Below, piece by piece: positions 52,497 to 60,905 of a stretch of 64,000 bases of DNA; positions within the stretch are counted from its first letter, which is position 1; the number at the start of each line of letters is the position of its first letter. The DNA comes from Clostridium beijerinckii (GTDB lineage: Bacteria; Bacillota; Clostridia; Clostridiales; Clostridiaceae): positions 3,470,001-3,534,000 of the forward strand of contig CP029329.1 of NCBI GenBank assembly GCA_003129525.1, in the 5' to 3' direction. A program made the translations under genes and the position numbers. The notes beneath the pieces are model-generated. The model saw nothing but the letters and a program-made list of their open reading frames with translations. It was not told where the DNA came from and did not search any database.

Positions 52497-54176
52497 TTAC
52501 TCGCCTCCATTTAGCTTATTATATATTTCTTGAGAGGAAATAGGTCTACCATCATACTTTAAAATACTACTACTACATTCAATACTTGTATTTTCTCTAA
52601 TAAGACCTGCTAACTGACCTGTAGCATTTTGTTCTATATTTATTATATTCTTTACATTTTTTGCATATTTTTTGAGTTGTTTATCAGGTAAAGGATAAAC
52701 ATCCCCAAATACCAATGCACAATATTTATTATTTCCAGCGTGGGCATTAAGAAGATTTACAGCTTCTTTGACAGGGCTATATAGTGATCCCCATGCTATA
52801 AGCAAAACATCTGCGTTTTCTTCACCCACAAACACTGGTTCTTGAAGTTCTTCTTTCAAATATTCCATTTTTCTAAGTCTCTTATCATTCATCTCAATCC
52901 TTACATCCGCTGATTCTGTAATATGACCATATTCATCATGTTCATCACTATCTACTAGTACTGTTAATCCAGGTATTTTACCTGGGATTATACGAGGAGA
53001 AACACCCGTATCTGTTATTTTATAACGCTTATAATCTTTAGCGTTATAATATTCATCATCATTTAAATGTCTTTCAATTTTAATATTATCAAAATTAAAA
53101 GGTTTTACAGTTCTTATACTGTCAGCTAAAAACTGATCACCAAGTAAAATAACAGGTATTTGGTATTTATCTGCAAGATTAAATGCCCTAATTGTTTGAT
53201 AAAACGCATCTTCTGGTTCTCTTAGCGCTATTACCATCTTCGGAATTTCTCCTGGTGATGAAGCAATAACAAATTTCAGGTCACCTTGCTCTGTTCTTGT
53301 TGGTAATCCAGTGGTAGGGCCCGGCCTCTGTATTTCCGCTATTACGAGAGGTACCTCAAGCATACCAGATAGCCCCACTGCTTCAACCATTAGTGCAAAT
53401 CCGCCTCCCGATGTTCCTGTCATAGCCCTAACTCCTGCATAAGAAGCTCCAATAGCCATATTGATTGCAGCTATTTCATCCTCTGCCTGCTCAACAACAA
53501 TCTCTGCTTCATGCATTTTTGATGCAAGATAATTCATTATACTTGTAGATGGTGTCATAGGATACGCTGAAAAGAACTTGCATCCTGCCGCAATTGCACC
53601 AAGAGCAATCGCATCATTTCCCCCTATCAAAATACTATTATCTTCACTTTTTGCTTGAATATCGTATTTTTGTGGAACGAGTTTAAATCCCTCTTCAAAT
53701 GCATTGAGATTTTGCTTGGCAATTTCATCTTTAAATTTTTCTGCTAATAATTCTTTAACACCACTTAAATTAAGGTTAAAGAGCTTTATAAAAGAGCCTA
53801 ATGCCACATTTCCATATACTTTAGGATTCCCAATGTTTTTTGCTATAAATTTGAGAGCAAGTCCAATAAATCGTTTATCTTCAAATTGAATTTCTTCATC
53901 AGAAATAATGAATCCATCCTCCTTCAACTTGCCAATGTGTATTTGTATTGTTTCTTTATCTAATGCTATTATCCCATCAAGTTCATCCCAATGAGAATTT
54001 ATTTTCTCATTTCCAAAACGTATCTGAAAGAAATTATGTCCGCCTCTTACTCTCGACATATAATCCTGTATTGTAAAGATTTCAAATCCCTTTCTCTTTA
54101 AAACTTTTTCCAATATAGAAGAAATAGTCTCCATCCCTAACCCTGCGGCGCCTCCAATTAAAATATTATAAATCAT
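52497..54176 (-). CDS. korA: 2-oxoacid:ferredoxin oxidoreductase, fused gamma-alpha subunit (KorA-like)
   Basis: 559 residues. An N-terminal gamma domain (about 1-175: ILIGGAAGLGMETISSIL, MSRVRGGHNFFQIRFG) is joined to the alpha pyrimidine-binding domain (NDAIALGAIAAGCKFFSAYPMTPSTSIMNYLA and EQAEDEIAAINMAIGASYAG, about 190-255, with TSGGGFALM). The C-terminal part has LLIAWGSLYSPVKEAV. This gamma-alpha fusion is usual for KorA-type enzymes. GGGGTGAAGG precedes the ATG. Forms an operon with korB. Confidence 0.9.
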   Translation of the reverse strand: MIYNILIGGAAGLGMETISSILEKVLKRKGFEIFTIQDYMSRVRGGHNFFQIRFGNEKINSHWDELDGIIALDKETIQIHIGKLKEDGFIISDEEIQFEDKRFIGLALKFIAKNIGNPKVYGNVALGSFIKLFNLNLSGVKELLAEKFKDEIAKQNLNAFEEGFKLVPQKYDIQAKSEDNSILIGGNDAIALGAIAAGCKFFSAYPMTPSTSIMNYLASKMHEAEIVVEQAEDEIAAINMAIGASYAGVRAMTGTSGGGFALMVEAVGLSGMLEVPLVIAEIQRPGPTTGLPTRTEQGDLKFVIASSPGEIPKMVIALREPEDAFYQTIRAFNLADKYQIPVILLGDQFLADSIRTVKPFNFDNIKIERHLNDDEYYNAKDYKRYKITDTGVSPRIIPGKIPGLTVLVDSDEHDEYGHITESADVRIEMNDKRLRKMEYLKEELQEPVFVGEENADVLLIAWGSLYSPVKEAVNLLNAHAGNNKYCALVFGDVYPLPDKQLKKYAKNVKNIINIEQNATGQLAGLIRENTSIECSSSILKYDGRPISSQEIYNKLNGGE

Positions 54177-54575
54177 TAACCTTCACCCCTTCTTCAAAAA
54201 TAATATGTCAGAATATTCACATTTTATTACTATTTAACAAGTATATCACTATGAATTTTCATTGGCAATCGATAGGAAAATTATTAGGTTATACCAAAAT
54301 ATCGAATACTCTTTAGTAAGATATGTAATTTTCATCCCTATAATAACTCCAATTACGAAATATAAAGTACGTTATATAAATATAAGAAAAAAGACCTAGC
54401 ACGTAGCTAAATCTTTTCTCCTATATTTAAAATTTATTTTATAAATTCAAATCTCATTTTTTATTTATTACCACTGTAAACATTAAATACTAATCCAATT
54501 TTATCTTTTAAATCAAAATATACTGCAACAATTCTCCAATAAACATTGAGAAATCAAATATTAATATAGTTTTTA
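54177..54575 (-). terminator. Gene-free stretch with the terminator of the rsgA-GNAT operon
   Basis: The hairpin AAAGATTTAGC-TACGT-GCTAGGTCTTT (54390-54416 on the minus strand, 11 bp with two G-U pairs) followed by TTTTCTTAT is the likely terminator. Nothing else recognisable is present; the korA promoter should lie near 54180-54260. Confidence 0.6.
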
Positions 54576-55490
54576 TTACTCTACAAAACGAACCCTATAC
54601 TTATAATAATTCATTGTTGATTTTTCCTTGAAACCACATGCCTTATATAGATTAAGTGCAGTACTATTTTTACCTTCCACATCCAATTCTATCTCATGAA
54701 TACCTTTTTTAGTTATTAAACTTATAGTTTCCATTAGAGATGCTTTTCCATAACCTTTGCCTCTAAATATAGGTATTATTCCAAAACCGCATATAAAAGC
54801 TGAAGTCTCACTATAATCCACTTTAATCTTCCCTATAATCTCACCATTGAGTTCAATCATATATGTGATTTCATTCAATATTTCTTCATCCTCTGGAAAA
54901 TACTCTTCATATTCTACATCAATCGGTTCTTTATCATTAAAAAACATTGCATTTTGTCTCTGTATTTCCTTTGAATCTTGATTTTTGGCTTTCCTTAAAT
55001 TTATAGAATTTATCATATCCTCAAATCCATTATTAATTTGTTTCATTCTAAACTCTGAAAATTCATAAATTCCATTAATAGATTTTACAAATTCAATTCC
55101 TGAATTTGAATTATTATCTGTTAATAATAATATTTTCTTAAAGTTTCTCTTGCCGCACTCTTCCATTGCAAGGTCAAAGAGTCTTTTGAAAATACCCTTT
55201 CGTCTCCAAGCTGGATGAGTAAGACCGTTCACCTCTCCCATATTGTTTCCAAAGCTTGAAATACCAATATATGATACCAAAATGTCATCTACATAATAGA
55301 GAAATTCATTGATATTTTTTAAGCCTGTTCTATACTTTCTAACTATATTTAGCTTATAATATAATTCTAATTTTAGATTTACTTTATCTTCTAAACTACA
55401 AATCTTCTCAAGTTCACTTATTTCTTCATAATCCTTTACGTTTATATATTGTTTTAAACAAATAACCTCATTTAATATTTTTTCTGACAT
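54576..55490 (-). CDS. GNAT-family acetyltransferase with two GNAT-like halves
   Basis: 304 residues, starting MSEKILNEVICLKQY at ATG 55488-55490. The ribosome site AAGGAG lies inside the last codons of rsgA. The first half has acetyl-CoA-type motif GLTHPAWRRKGIFKRLFDLA (about 98); the second has CGFGIIPIFRGKGYGKASLMETI (about 238) and ends in the typical NSTALNLYKACGFKEKSTMNYY. Two GNAT folds in one chain are known, often with only one active. The substrate is unknown. It is coupled to the RsgA gene. Confidence 0.88.
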   Translation of the reverse strand: MSEKILNEVICLKQYINVKDYEEISELEKICSLEDKVNLKLELYYKLNIVRKYRTGLKNINEFLYYVDDILVSYIGISSFGNNMGEVNGLTHPAWRRKGIFKRLFDLAMEECGKRNFKKILLLTDNNSNSGIEFVKSINGIYEFSEFRMKQINNGFEDMINSINLRKAKNQDSKEIQRQNAMFFNDKEPIDVEYEEYFPEDEEILNEITYMIELNGEIIGKIKVDYSETSAFICGFGIIPIFRGKGYGKASLMETISLITKKGIHEIELDVEGKNSTALNLYKACGFKEKSTMNYYKYRVRFVE

Positions 55491-55491
55491 C

Positions 55492-56562
55492 TTAAAATCT
55501 CCTTTTTGATTTCTTTTGCAATTTTGAAATGCCTTTCCACCGAGCTTTTTCCTGCAAACGAAGGCTTGCATTCTCTTTACGTTCAGCAAACTTCGATTCC
55601 TTTTTTAGTTTTATATAATTATCCCATCTTTCCCTTGGAATCTCGCCACTTTCTAGTGCAGCTTTTACTGCGCAGCCTGGCTCCTTTTCGTGTCTACAAT
55701 CTCCAAATTTGCACCTTTTAGCTAACGCTTCAATCTCATCAAAGACTATATCTAATCCATCTGATACATCCCACATCTCTAATTCACGCATACCCGGTGT
55801 ATCAATAATCATTGCATGGTTTTTAAGAATAATAAGCTGTCTATGAGTTGTCGTATGACGACCTTTGCTATCATCTTCGCGGATAGTATTTACTTTCATT
55901 ATTTCTTCACCTGAAAGTGCATTGACTAGTGAAGATTTACCAATACCAGAGGAGCCCAAAAATACAACAGTTTTACAGGGTTCTATATAACTCCATAATT
56001 CCTCTAATCCTTCTCCAGTAACTGAACTTATAGCTATTATTGGTACTAAAGGCGCAATTTTTTCAATTTGCTCCTTCTGTAAGCTATAATCATCACATAA
56101 ATCTAGCTTAGTCATTATAATCACTGGTAAAGCTCCACTCTGCCATGTAGCAGTTAAATATCTCTCTATTCTCTTTAAATTGAAGTCATTATTTAGTGAA
56201 ATCATTATAAATACATAATCAAAATTAGCAGCAACAATTTGTTCCACTTTATTAAATGAATCAAGTCTCGAGAATTTGCTTTTTCTATCAAGTACGTGAT
56301 ATATAATGTCATCTCCTAAAGGATTATTCTTAACAAGAACAAAATCACCTACTGTAGGATATACATTATGGATTTTATTATTATAAAATAATGCACCTTT
56401 TAACTTTCCGGCATTTTCTCCATATTCTGTTACAATCTTATATTGTTCCTTCTGAACCTCAATAACTCTTCCAGGTATTAAATCTTCAGAAGACATATTA
56501 AGCATATTTGCTTTAGTTTTAAAAAAATCATTATATCCGTATTTTTCTATATTATTATTCAT
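55492..56562 (-). CDS. rsgA: RsgA-type small-subunit biogenesis GTPase (accessory-type, 356 residues)
   Basis: OB-fold N-terminus (about 30-95: GRVIEVQKEQYKIVTEYGENAGKLKG), then a circularly permuted GTPase: G4 TKLD (about 152), G5 ISSVTGEG, G1 GSSGIGKSS (about 215), G2 region HTTTHRQL, G3 DTPGMRE. The zinc motif is CKFGDCRHEKEPGC (about 287-300) and the tail is basic. It checks 30S maturation. At 356 residues it is longer than the usual ~290-residue clostridial RsgA and is not beside the prkC/rpe genes. It may therefore be a second, accessory copy. GGAGGATTGA precedes the ATG. A long attenuation-type leader lies upstream. Confidence 0.9.
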   Translation of the reverse strand: MNNNIEKYGYNDFFKTKANMLNMSSEDLIPGRVIEVQKEQYKIVTEYGENAGKLKGALFYNNKIHNVYPTVGDFVLVKNNPLGDDIIYHVLDRKSKFSRLDSFNKVEQIVAANFDYVFIMISLNNDFNLKRIERYLTATWQSGALPVIIMTKLDLCDDYSLQKEQIEKIAPLVPIIAISSVTGEGLEELWSYIEPCKTVVFLGSSGIGKSSLVNALSGEEIMKVNTIREDDSKGRHTTTHRQLIILKNHAMIIDTPGMRELEMWDVSDGLDIVFDEIEALAKRCKFGDCRHEKEPGCAVKAALESGEIPRERWDNYIKLKKESKFAERKENASLRLQEKARWKGISKLQKKSKRRF

Positions 56563-56653
56563 TCAATCCTCCATATTAGGCACTTGAATAAAATAATAGA
56601 CCAAACATAAAAATGTGCTATATATTTTTATTAGGACAAGAGGTGTGCTTTGC

Positions 56654-56776
56654 TCATAGCAAGGCTGTTATTAGAACCTCCGATCCAGTACATAAAATAA
56701 ATAAACATACTGGTTTCTTATTTTTTGAATGTGCCTTAATTAAATATCTTTTTGATTTAAATTCTAAACTTTTCAT
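56654..56776 (-). CDS. 40-codon ORF between the attenuator and rsgA
   Basis: MKSLEFKSKRYLIKAHSK... ending CTGSEVLITALL. The ATG 56774-56776 follows AAGGAGAGATGTAAA, a strong ribosome site just after the leader terminator. I do not recognise the product. It may be a second leader peptide or the remnant of a former first gene, 90 nt before rsgA. Confidence 0.5.
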   Translation of the reverse strand: MKSLEFKSKRYLIKAHSKNKKPVCLFILCTGSEVLITALL

Positions 56777-56831
56777 TTTACATCTCTCCTTCAATAAGTA
56801 ATCACCGTTCTCTAAAAATGGGCAGAAAAAT

Positions 56832-57101
56832 CCCGCAGATATCAACCTCAAAACGGCTGCTATCTACGGGAATAAAAAAACAGGAATACCTGCTGTGTCA
56901 TTACGTATCTTTAATAGTCAGTATATTATGAAAGGTTACTTATAACTGCGGAAACGTAACACAAACAAAGGGTAATAAGCACCCCTGAAATTACATTTTC
57001 GCCTATATTTAGTTTTAAACAGCAATCACCTTTACACAAGCTATCATAAAACATTTCCCCTTTCGTAGGAACATATCGTATATATACAATAAATCCTTTT
57101 G
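56832..57101 (-). promoter_or_regulatory. Attenuation-type leader with terminator before rsgA
   Basis: From the expected start near 57101 the RNA holds a 10-codon leader ORF (57015-57047) and several hairpins (for example GTTAC...GTAAC and GGGGT...ACCC). CAGG-TATT-CCTG with seven T (56881-56892) follows, then the main terminator CCCGTAGATA/TATCTGCGGG (56832-56870) with ATTTTTC. This layout (strong promoter, leader peptide, terminator, then the gene's ribosome site) is that of ribosome-mediated attenuators of antibiotic-resistance genes. Confidence 0.7.
57015..57047 (-). CDS. 10-residue leader peptide MIACVKVIAV
   Basis: ATG 57045-57047, stop TAA 57015-57017. AAAGGGGAAATG lies 8-12 nt upstream as ribosome site. 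Its place near the 5' end of the leader fits a stalling peptide that senses ribosome inhibition. Confidence 0.65.
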   Translation of the reverse strand: MIACVKVIAV

Positions 57102-57108
57102 TAAATAA

Positions 57109-57137
57109 ATTATATTATCTAAAGAAATTTTTGTCAA
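57109..57137 (-). promoter_or_regulatory. Perfect-consensus sigma-A promoter of the rsgA leader
   Basis: TTGACA (57132-57137), exactly 17 nt, TATAAT (57109-57114) on the minus strand. It is the best promoter match in the window. Confidence 0.9.
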
Positions 57138-57193
57138 TTAATAAATTAACAGTATTCAGGATGACTTATCACTTAAATAAGTTATCCTTTTTC

Positions 57194-57337
57194 TTATATA
57201 TTCTCAAATCGTTGTTTTCTTATTGCAGCTTCTAATATATTTCTTGCAACTCTTGCATTAGCAAAATTTTCATCTACTTTTTCTATTTTTATTTTCTCTA
57301 AGAACGCCTTTTCTCCATCTTCATTGAATTGATACAA
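57194..57337 (-). pseudogene. AAA+ ATPase (SpoVK/CbxX-like) C-terminal fragment
   Basis: Open frame LYQFNEDGEKAFLEKIKIEK followed by VDENFANARVARNILEAAIRKQRFENI, stop at 57194-57196. The FxNARxxRNxxExAIxxQxxR pattern is the C-terminal lid of CbxX/SpoVK-type AAA+ proteins. A stop lies just upstream and no ATPase core is present, so it is a relic. The hairpin AGGATAACTTAT/ATAAGTCATCCT (57159-57189) was probably its terminator. Confidence 0.65.
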
Positions 57338-57460
57338 TTTTAACAGAACAAAAATCAAAATTACTTTGCCTCATTATTTTAAAATTGTTCTATGGCTATT
57401 AATAAAGGTGTATATTTTTTATCAAAGCTAAACAAAATATAATGAAACGAGGTGTATTCA

Positions 57461-57778
57461 ATGAAGATTATGAAGCTTTTAACAGTTTTTTTAATATCCA
57501 TGATTTTATTTACCGAAATGCCTAAAGCTATTCCAGTGTCTAACAATTACAAACAAGGTATCTATGATGTTTCTGAATTTAAAGATTTGAATGCTACTGC
57601 TAAGCTTCTAAGCCCAAGTAATGTTACAAGTTTAATAATAATTGATTCTAATAGTAACGAAAAATTCTATAAAAGGTTTGATACTGTAAATGAAGTTATA
57701 ACCTTAGGCTATATTAAGGAAGGAGATTTTATAGTGGTTTCTGGTCGTGGTGAAATATCCATCAATTTTTTTGAATAG
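57461..57778 (+). CDS. Small secreted protein of unknown function
   Basis: 105 residues, starting MKIMKLLTVFLISMILFTEM at ATG 57461 with GAGG 8 nt upstream. A hydrophobic signal peptide spans about residues 4-19. The mature part of about 80 residues has KQGIYDVSEFKDLNATAKL and ends SGRGEISINFFE; it looks like a small beta-rich domain. I do not recognise the family. It is monocistronic and converges on the next gene. Confidence 0.65.
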   Translation: MKIMKLLTVFLISMILFTEMPKAIPVSNNYKQGIYDVSEFKDLNATAKLLSPSNVTSLIIIDSNSNEKFYKRFDTVNEVITLGYIKEGDFIVVSGRGEISINFFE

Positions 57779-57798
57779 TTATTTTTTATATTTAAAAA

Positions 57799-57848
57799 TG
57801 TACCATCTAGGATAAACAAGATTAAAACATCTATCCCCCATGGTACAT
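57799..57848 (-). terminator. Terminator between the secreted protein and histidine phosphatase genes
   Basis: ATGTACCAT...ATGGTACAT with an inner GGATA/TATCC helix. It could serve both convergent genes. Confidence 0.65.
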
Positions 57849-57885
57849 ATTATTGCAATTATTAAGTTTAAATATTGTTTTATTT

Positions 57886-58515
57886 TTATACAGTTTTTGT
57901 TTCATAATTCAAGTGATCAGTATCATTTAACCCAACTAATGCTGGCTTCAAATTCTCATTGAAGGTTAATGTATTAATACATGTATTTCCAAGTGCCATT
58001 TTGTGATACATTGTCATATCCCATCCAAATATTCCTATAAGCCCCGCTTTTATAATTCCTCCATGGGCAACAATCACTATTTTTTTCCCTTTATGATTAG
58101 AAACTATATTTAAAATACATTTTCTAGCTCTATCTGCTGCATTATGAATACTTGAGTCTCCTCCACAAATATAACTTTCTGTTTTATCACTTCTCCAAGC
58201 TTTAAAAACTTCAGGGTACTTTTCAGCTATCTCATGTATAGTTAAACCTTCCCATTCTCCAAAGTTAATCTCTCTAATTTCAGGTGCTATAATAACCTCT
58301 TTATCAATGCCAGATGCTAATATATTAGCTGTATCAAAAGCTCTACTAAGCGGACTTGCATATATATAGTCAAAATCTCCCTTAAGCCTATTTTTTAACA
58401 ATTTTGCTTGTTTAATTCCTTCATCTGATAAAGCTATATCTGTGCACCCTTGAAATTTACCCAAAGTGTTCCATTCTGTTTCTCCATGCCTAATTAATAG
58501 TACTGTCGTTTTCAT
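57886..58515 (-). CDS. Histidine phosphatase family protein (GpmB/CobC-like)
   Basis: 209 residues, with LIRHGETEWNTLGKFQGCTDIALSDEG (RHG at residues 8-10), YASPLSRAFDTANIL, EINFGEWEGLTIHEI (catalytic Glu) and VIVAHGGIIKAGLIGIFG (second His, about 150). All active-site residues of the superfamily are present. The substrate is uncertain; alpha-ribazole phosphatase and broad sugar phosphatases share this pattern. AGAGGGTACAT precedes the ATG. Monocistronic. Confidence 0.88.
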   Translation of the reverse strand: MKTTVLLIRHGETEWNTLGKFQGCTDIALSDEGIKQAKLLKNRLKGDFDYIYASPLSRAFDTANILASGIDKEVIIAPEIREINFGEWEGLTIHEIAEKYPEVFKAWRSDKTESYICGGDSSIHNAADRARKCILNIVSNHKGKKIVIVAHGGIIKAGLIGIFGWDMTMYHKMALGNTCINTLTFNENLKPALVGLNDTDHLNYETKTV

Positions 58516-58558
58516 ATGTACCCTCTTTCTCTTATATTATAGATACCACATTCTTAGA

Positions 58559-59569
58559 TTACATAGATATTTTATTAAATAAATCTGTACTATATTTTTG
58601 TATATCTAATAAATTTATCATATTATATTTTTCTTTTATTCCTTTGAAATATTCTGCAATTAAATTTTTTTCTATTATTTTATTAGGATTCTCATTTTTA
58701 ATATTATTTTCATTAATAATGTTAGTTCGAGTTAGCATCCACGGTGCCTCATTTCGAATCATTTGTTCTAATATTTTCCCACTATAACAACTATAAAATT
58801 TAATTACACTTTCGACTATATTTCTTTCTACATCTTCTAAATTTAATTTATCATTAGCTAATATATCTTTGTTAATTTCTTCATATCCAAACTTTGTATA
58901 CCTTTCATATACGGTTATATAAACAGGTCCTTTCATAGAAGCTTCACAATCTTCTTTAAAAATAAAATTATCTGTAAACATATAATAAAAAGCTTGTACA
59001 TAATATAATAGCTTTTGAAGCGTAGAAGGTGTAAAATCTTCACATCTAATTAAAAGATATTTTATTACTGCATCAATTTTTTCTTCTGTATTGCTTTTGC
59101 TTAAAATACTTTTAACAGCTTGCCTACTTTTATTATAATCTATAGGCTCTATTCTTTCTTTATTAGTTTGTAATATAATTGAGTAATAATTAGGATTTTG
59201 AGATATCTTTTTTAGAATATCTGAATGAGAATTTCTAATCATATCTCCTTCTAAATATCTGCTCACTGTTTCTCTTTTCCAACCTAATAATAATGATAGA
59301 GCTTTGTCATTAATAGAATATTTAATTATAATACGTTGTAATTCTATAGCCTTTATTATATTATGATTTTTTCTATATTCTTCATATAAATTCTTTAGAT
59401 TGTAATCACATATATCTGAAACAAAAACCTCATTCCCGCAATTATTGCAAATAGCTTCTTTAACCATATAACTTATTTCTTCATCTTTTAATGTTGATGT
59501 TTTATTTTCTTTATGTACTTTATACTCATTTTCATTCATGCAATATTCACAAAATACTAATTGTCTCAT
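58559..59569 (-). CDS. Panacea-domain (DUF4065/SocA-like) antitoxin with MqsA-type N-terminus
   Basis: 336 residues, starting MRQLVFCEYC at ATG 59567-59569 behind GGAGGGGGAATTC. The N-terminus has a zinc site, CEYC (7-10) and CNNC (about 41-44), as in MqsA. An HTH (about 80-110: NDKALSLLLGWKRETVSRYLEGD) follows. The C-terminal Panacea domain (about 170-290) has FTPSTLQKLLYYVQAFYYMF and MKGPVYITVYERYTKFG. Panacea proteins neutralise many unrelated toxins. It is 43 nt after the putative toxin gene, so the pair should form a type II toxin-antitoxin operon, with the HTH autoregulating it. Confidence 0.85.
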   Translation of the reverse strand: MRQLVFCEYCMNENEYKVHKENKTSTLKDEEISYMVKEAICNNCGNEVFVSDICDYNLKNLYEEYRKNHNIIKAIELQRIIIKYSINDKALSLLLGWKRETVSRYLEGDMIRNSHSDILKKISQNPNYYSIILQTNKERIEPIDYNKSRQAVKSILSKSNTEEKIDAVIKYLLIRCEDFTPSTLQKLLYYVQAFYYMFTDNFIFKEDCEASMKGPVYITVYERYTKFGYEEINKDILANDKLNLEDVERNIVESVIKFYSCYSGKILEQMIRNEAPWMLTRTNIINENNIKNENPNKIIEKNLIAEYFKGIKEKYNMINLLDIQKYSTDLFNKISM

Positions 59570-59612
59570 GAATTCCCCCTCCTTCATATTGGAGTTAATG
59601 ACTTAATTATCT

Positions 59613-60014
59613 CTATTTGAAAACATATGTAATCGGCTTATTTCTTTTATGTAATGAAACTAATGTGTTATATTCTTCTGCTTCATTGCATATTATATTA
59701 AATTTAAAATAAATATCTACTAATTCCTTCTTATCTTCAATATTATATAATTCCCTTTGTACGCAAAACACATAAAGATTGTTTTGCTCAACTCCATCCT
59801 TCAGATTTTGAAGTCCATAACAAAAATCTTTATAATCTAAATCAACTAAAATATTTACCCGTTTCCTTTCATTTATATTATATTCCTCAATAAATTGAAT
59901 ATTTTCTAGTTTGTTATCCTCTAAAGATATTGTATATCTATTTTCTCGTACACAATCTCTAATAATTTCAATTAAACTTTTAATTTGTTCTTTGCTATAC
60001 TCCTTTAATAACAC
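59613..60014 (-). CDS. Putative toxin partner of the Panacea antitoxin
   Basis: 133 residues from GTG 60012-60014, behind GGTGG. Sequence marks include RENRYTISLEDNKLENIQFIEEYNI (about 19-43), DLDYKDFCYGLQNL (about 58) and the C-terminal VDIYFKFNI...SLHKRNKPITYVF. It is a compact, mixed alpha/beta protein without membrane segments. I do not recognise the family; the pattern could fit an MqsR/RelE-like ribonuclease fold, but no catalytic set can be assigned. The toxin role comes from its place directly upstream of the antitoxin. Confidence 0.65.
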   Translation of the reverse strand: MLLKEYSKEQIKSLIEIIRDCVRENRYTISLEDNKLENIQFIEEYNINERKRVNILVDLDYKDFCYGLQNLKDGVEQNNLYVFCVQRELYNIEDKKELVDIYFKFNIICNEAEEYNTLVSLHKRNKPITYVFK

Positions 60015-60296
60015 CTTTTTTTCACCACCTTAGCAGAATGCGTCATCAATAATATAACAAAAGGTTATCATTTTAAACTATTGATGTCAATAAAGGCCAA
60101 TTGCATATCACTTAACTTATACATCTATTCCATTAAAATAAAGGTAGCAAACAAAATTTCTTGTCTACTACCTTTAAAATATGAAAATATTTGGCAATTA
60201 TTATTATAAATCTTTCTGTGTGTTTCCTGTACATAAAAATTTCAATGTAAAATTAAACTATATTTCCAAACTTATATATAATAATAAAATATTTTA

Positions 60297-60905
60297 TTAT
60301 CCTTCTTGAGGCGCATATTCCACTTGCTCTGACTCTGCTTTTTCTTCTGACATTAAGTCATCATAGGATATAACTATGACTTCTTGCACCGACTCATCAC
60401 TTGTTTTGTACATTTTACTTTGTATTTTATTTTTGTATTTCCCACTTATCCCATCATTATATATATTTCTTATAGCTTTTAATATTTTATCATTATTACC
60501 CTTTATCTTATTAACATCATATCCTTCAACAGAACTCCATATGGCTATTTGAGTGGCAAAATATGCTTCATTTTCATTATCCAAATTTAATTCAGCCACA
60601 GATCTATTTGGATATCCAGCTGCCATAATATTATTAATTTCTTCACTTGTACTTCCATTTAATAAAAAGCTTTGCCCTGATGGATATTTTTTATTTATCT
60701 CTAAGCAATATACAATGTCATTACTTCCTTCTATTTTTATTTTTTCTACATTAAGATCAAAGTTATCATATTGAACTGTATATAGGATTCCCTTTTCTGT
60801 AATTATCTTTACAGTTTCTGGCATGCTAGCACTGACATTAATGCCTATAAGTAATGTAAAAATAATAAAATAACTTACTGCTTTCATAAATCTTCTAAAT
60901 TTCAT
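60297..60905 (-). CDS. Small secreted thioester-domain (TED) protein
   Basis: 202 residues from ATG 60903-60905, behind AGGAGTGA. Signal peptide about residues 1-26. The TED pattern is present: DIVYCLEINKKYPSGQ (Cys about 67) and AYFATQIAIWSSVEGYD (Gln about 119), with AAGYPNRS between. Cys and Gln form the internal thioester that can bond covalently to host or surface amines. Usual TED adhesins are long, with repeats and an LPXTG anchor; here the protein ends ~60 residues later in QVEYAPQEG without an anchor. It may be truncated or a secreted single-domain form. Confidence 0.8.
   Translation of the reverse strand: MKFRRFMKAVSYFIIFTLLIGINVSASMPETVKIITEKGILYTVQYDNFDLNVEKIKIEGSNDIVYCLEINKKYPSGQSFLLNGSTSEEINNIMAAGYPNRSVAELNLDNENEAYFATQIAIWSSVEGYDVNKIKGNNDKILKAIRNIYNDGISGKYKNKIQSKMYKTSDESVQEVIVISYDDLMSEEKAESEQVEYAPQEG

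Noticed and set aside
56613..56801. 62-codon plus-strand open frame in the rsgA leader
   Set aside because: No ribosome site, and it runs antisense to the better supported 40-codon minus-strand ORF.
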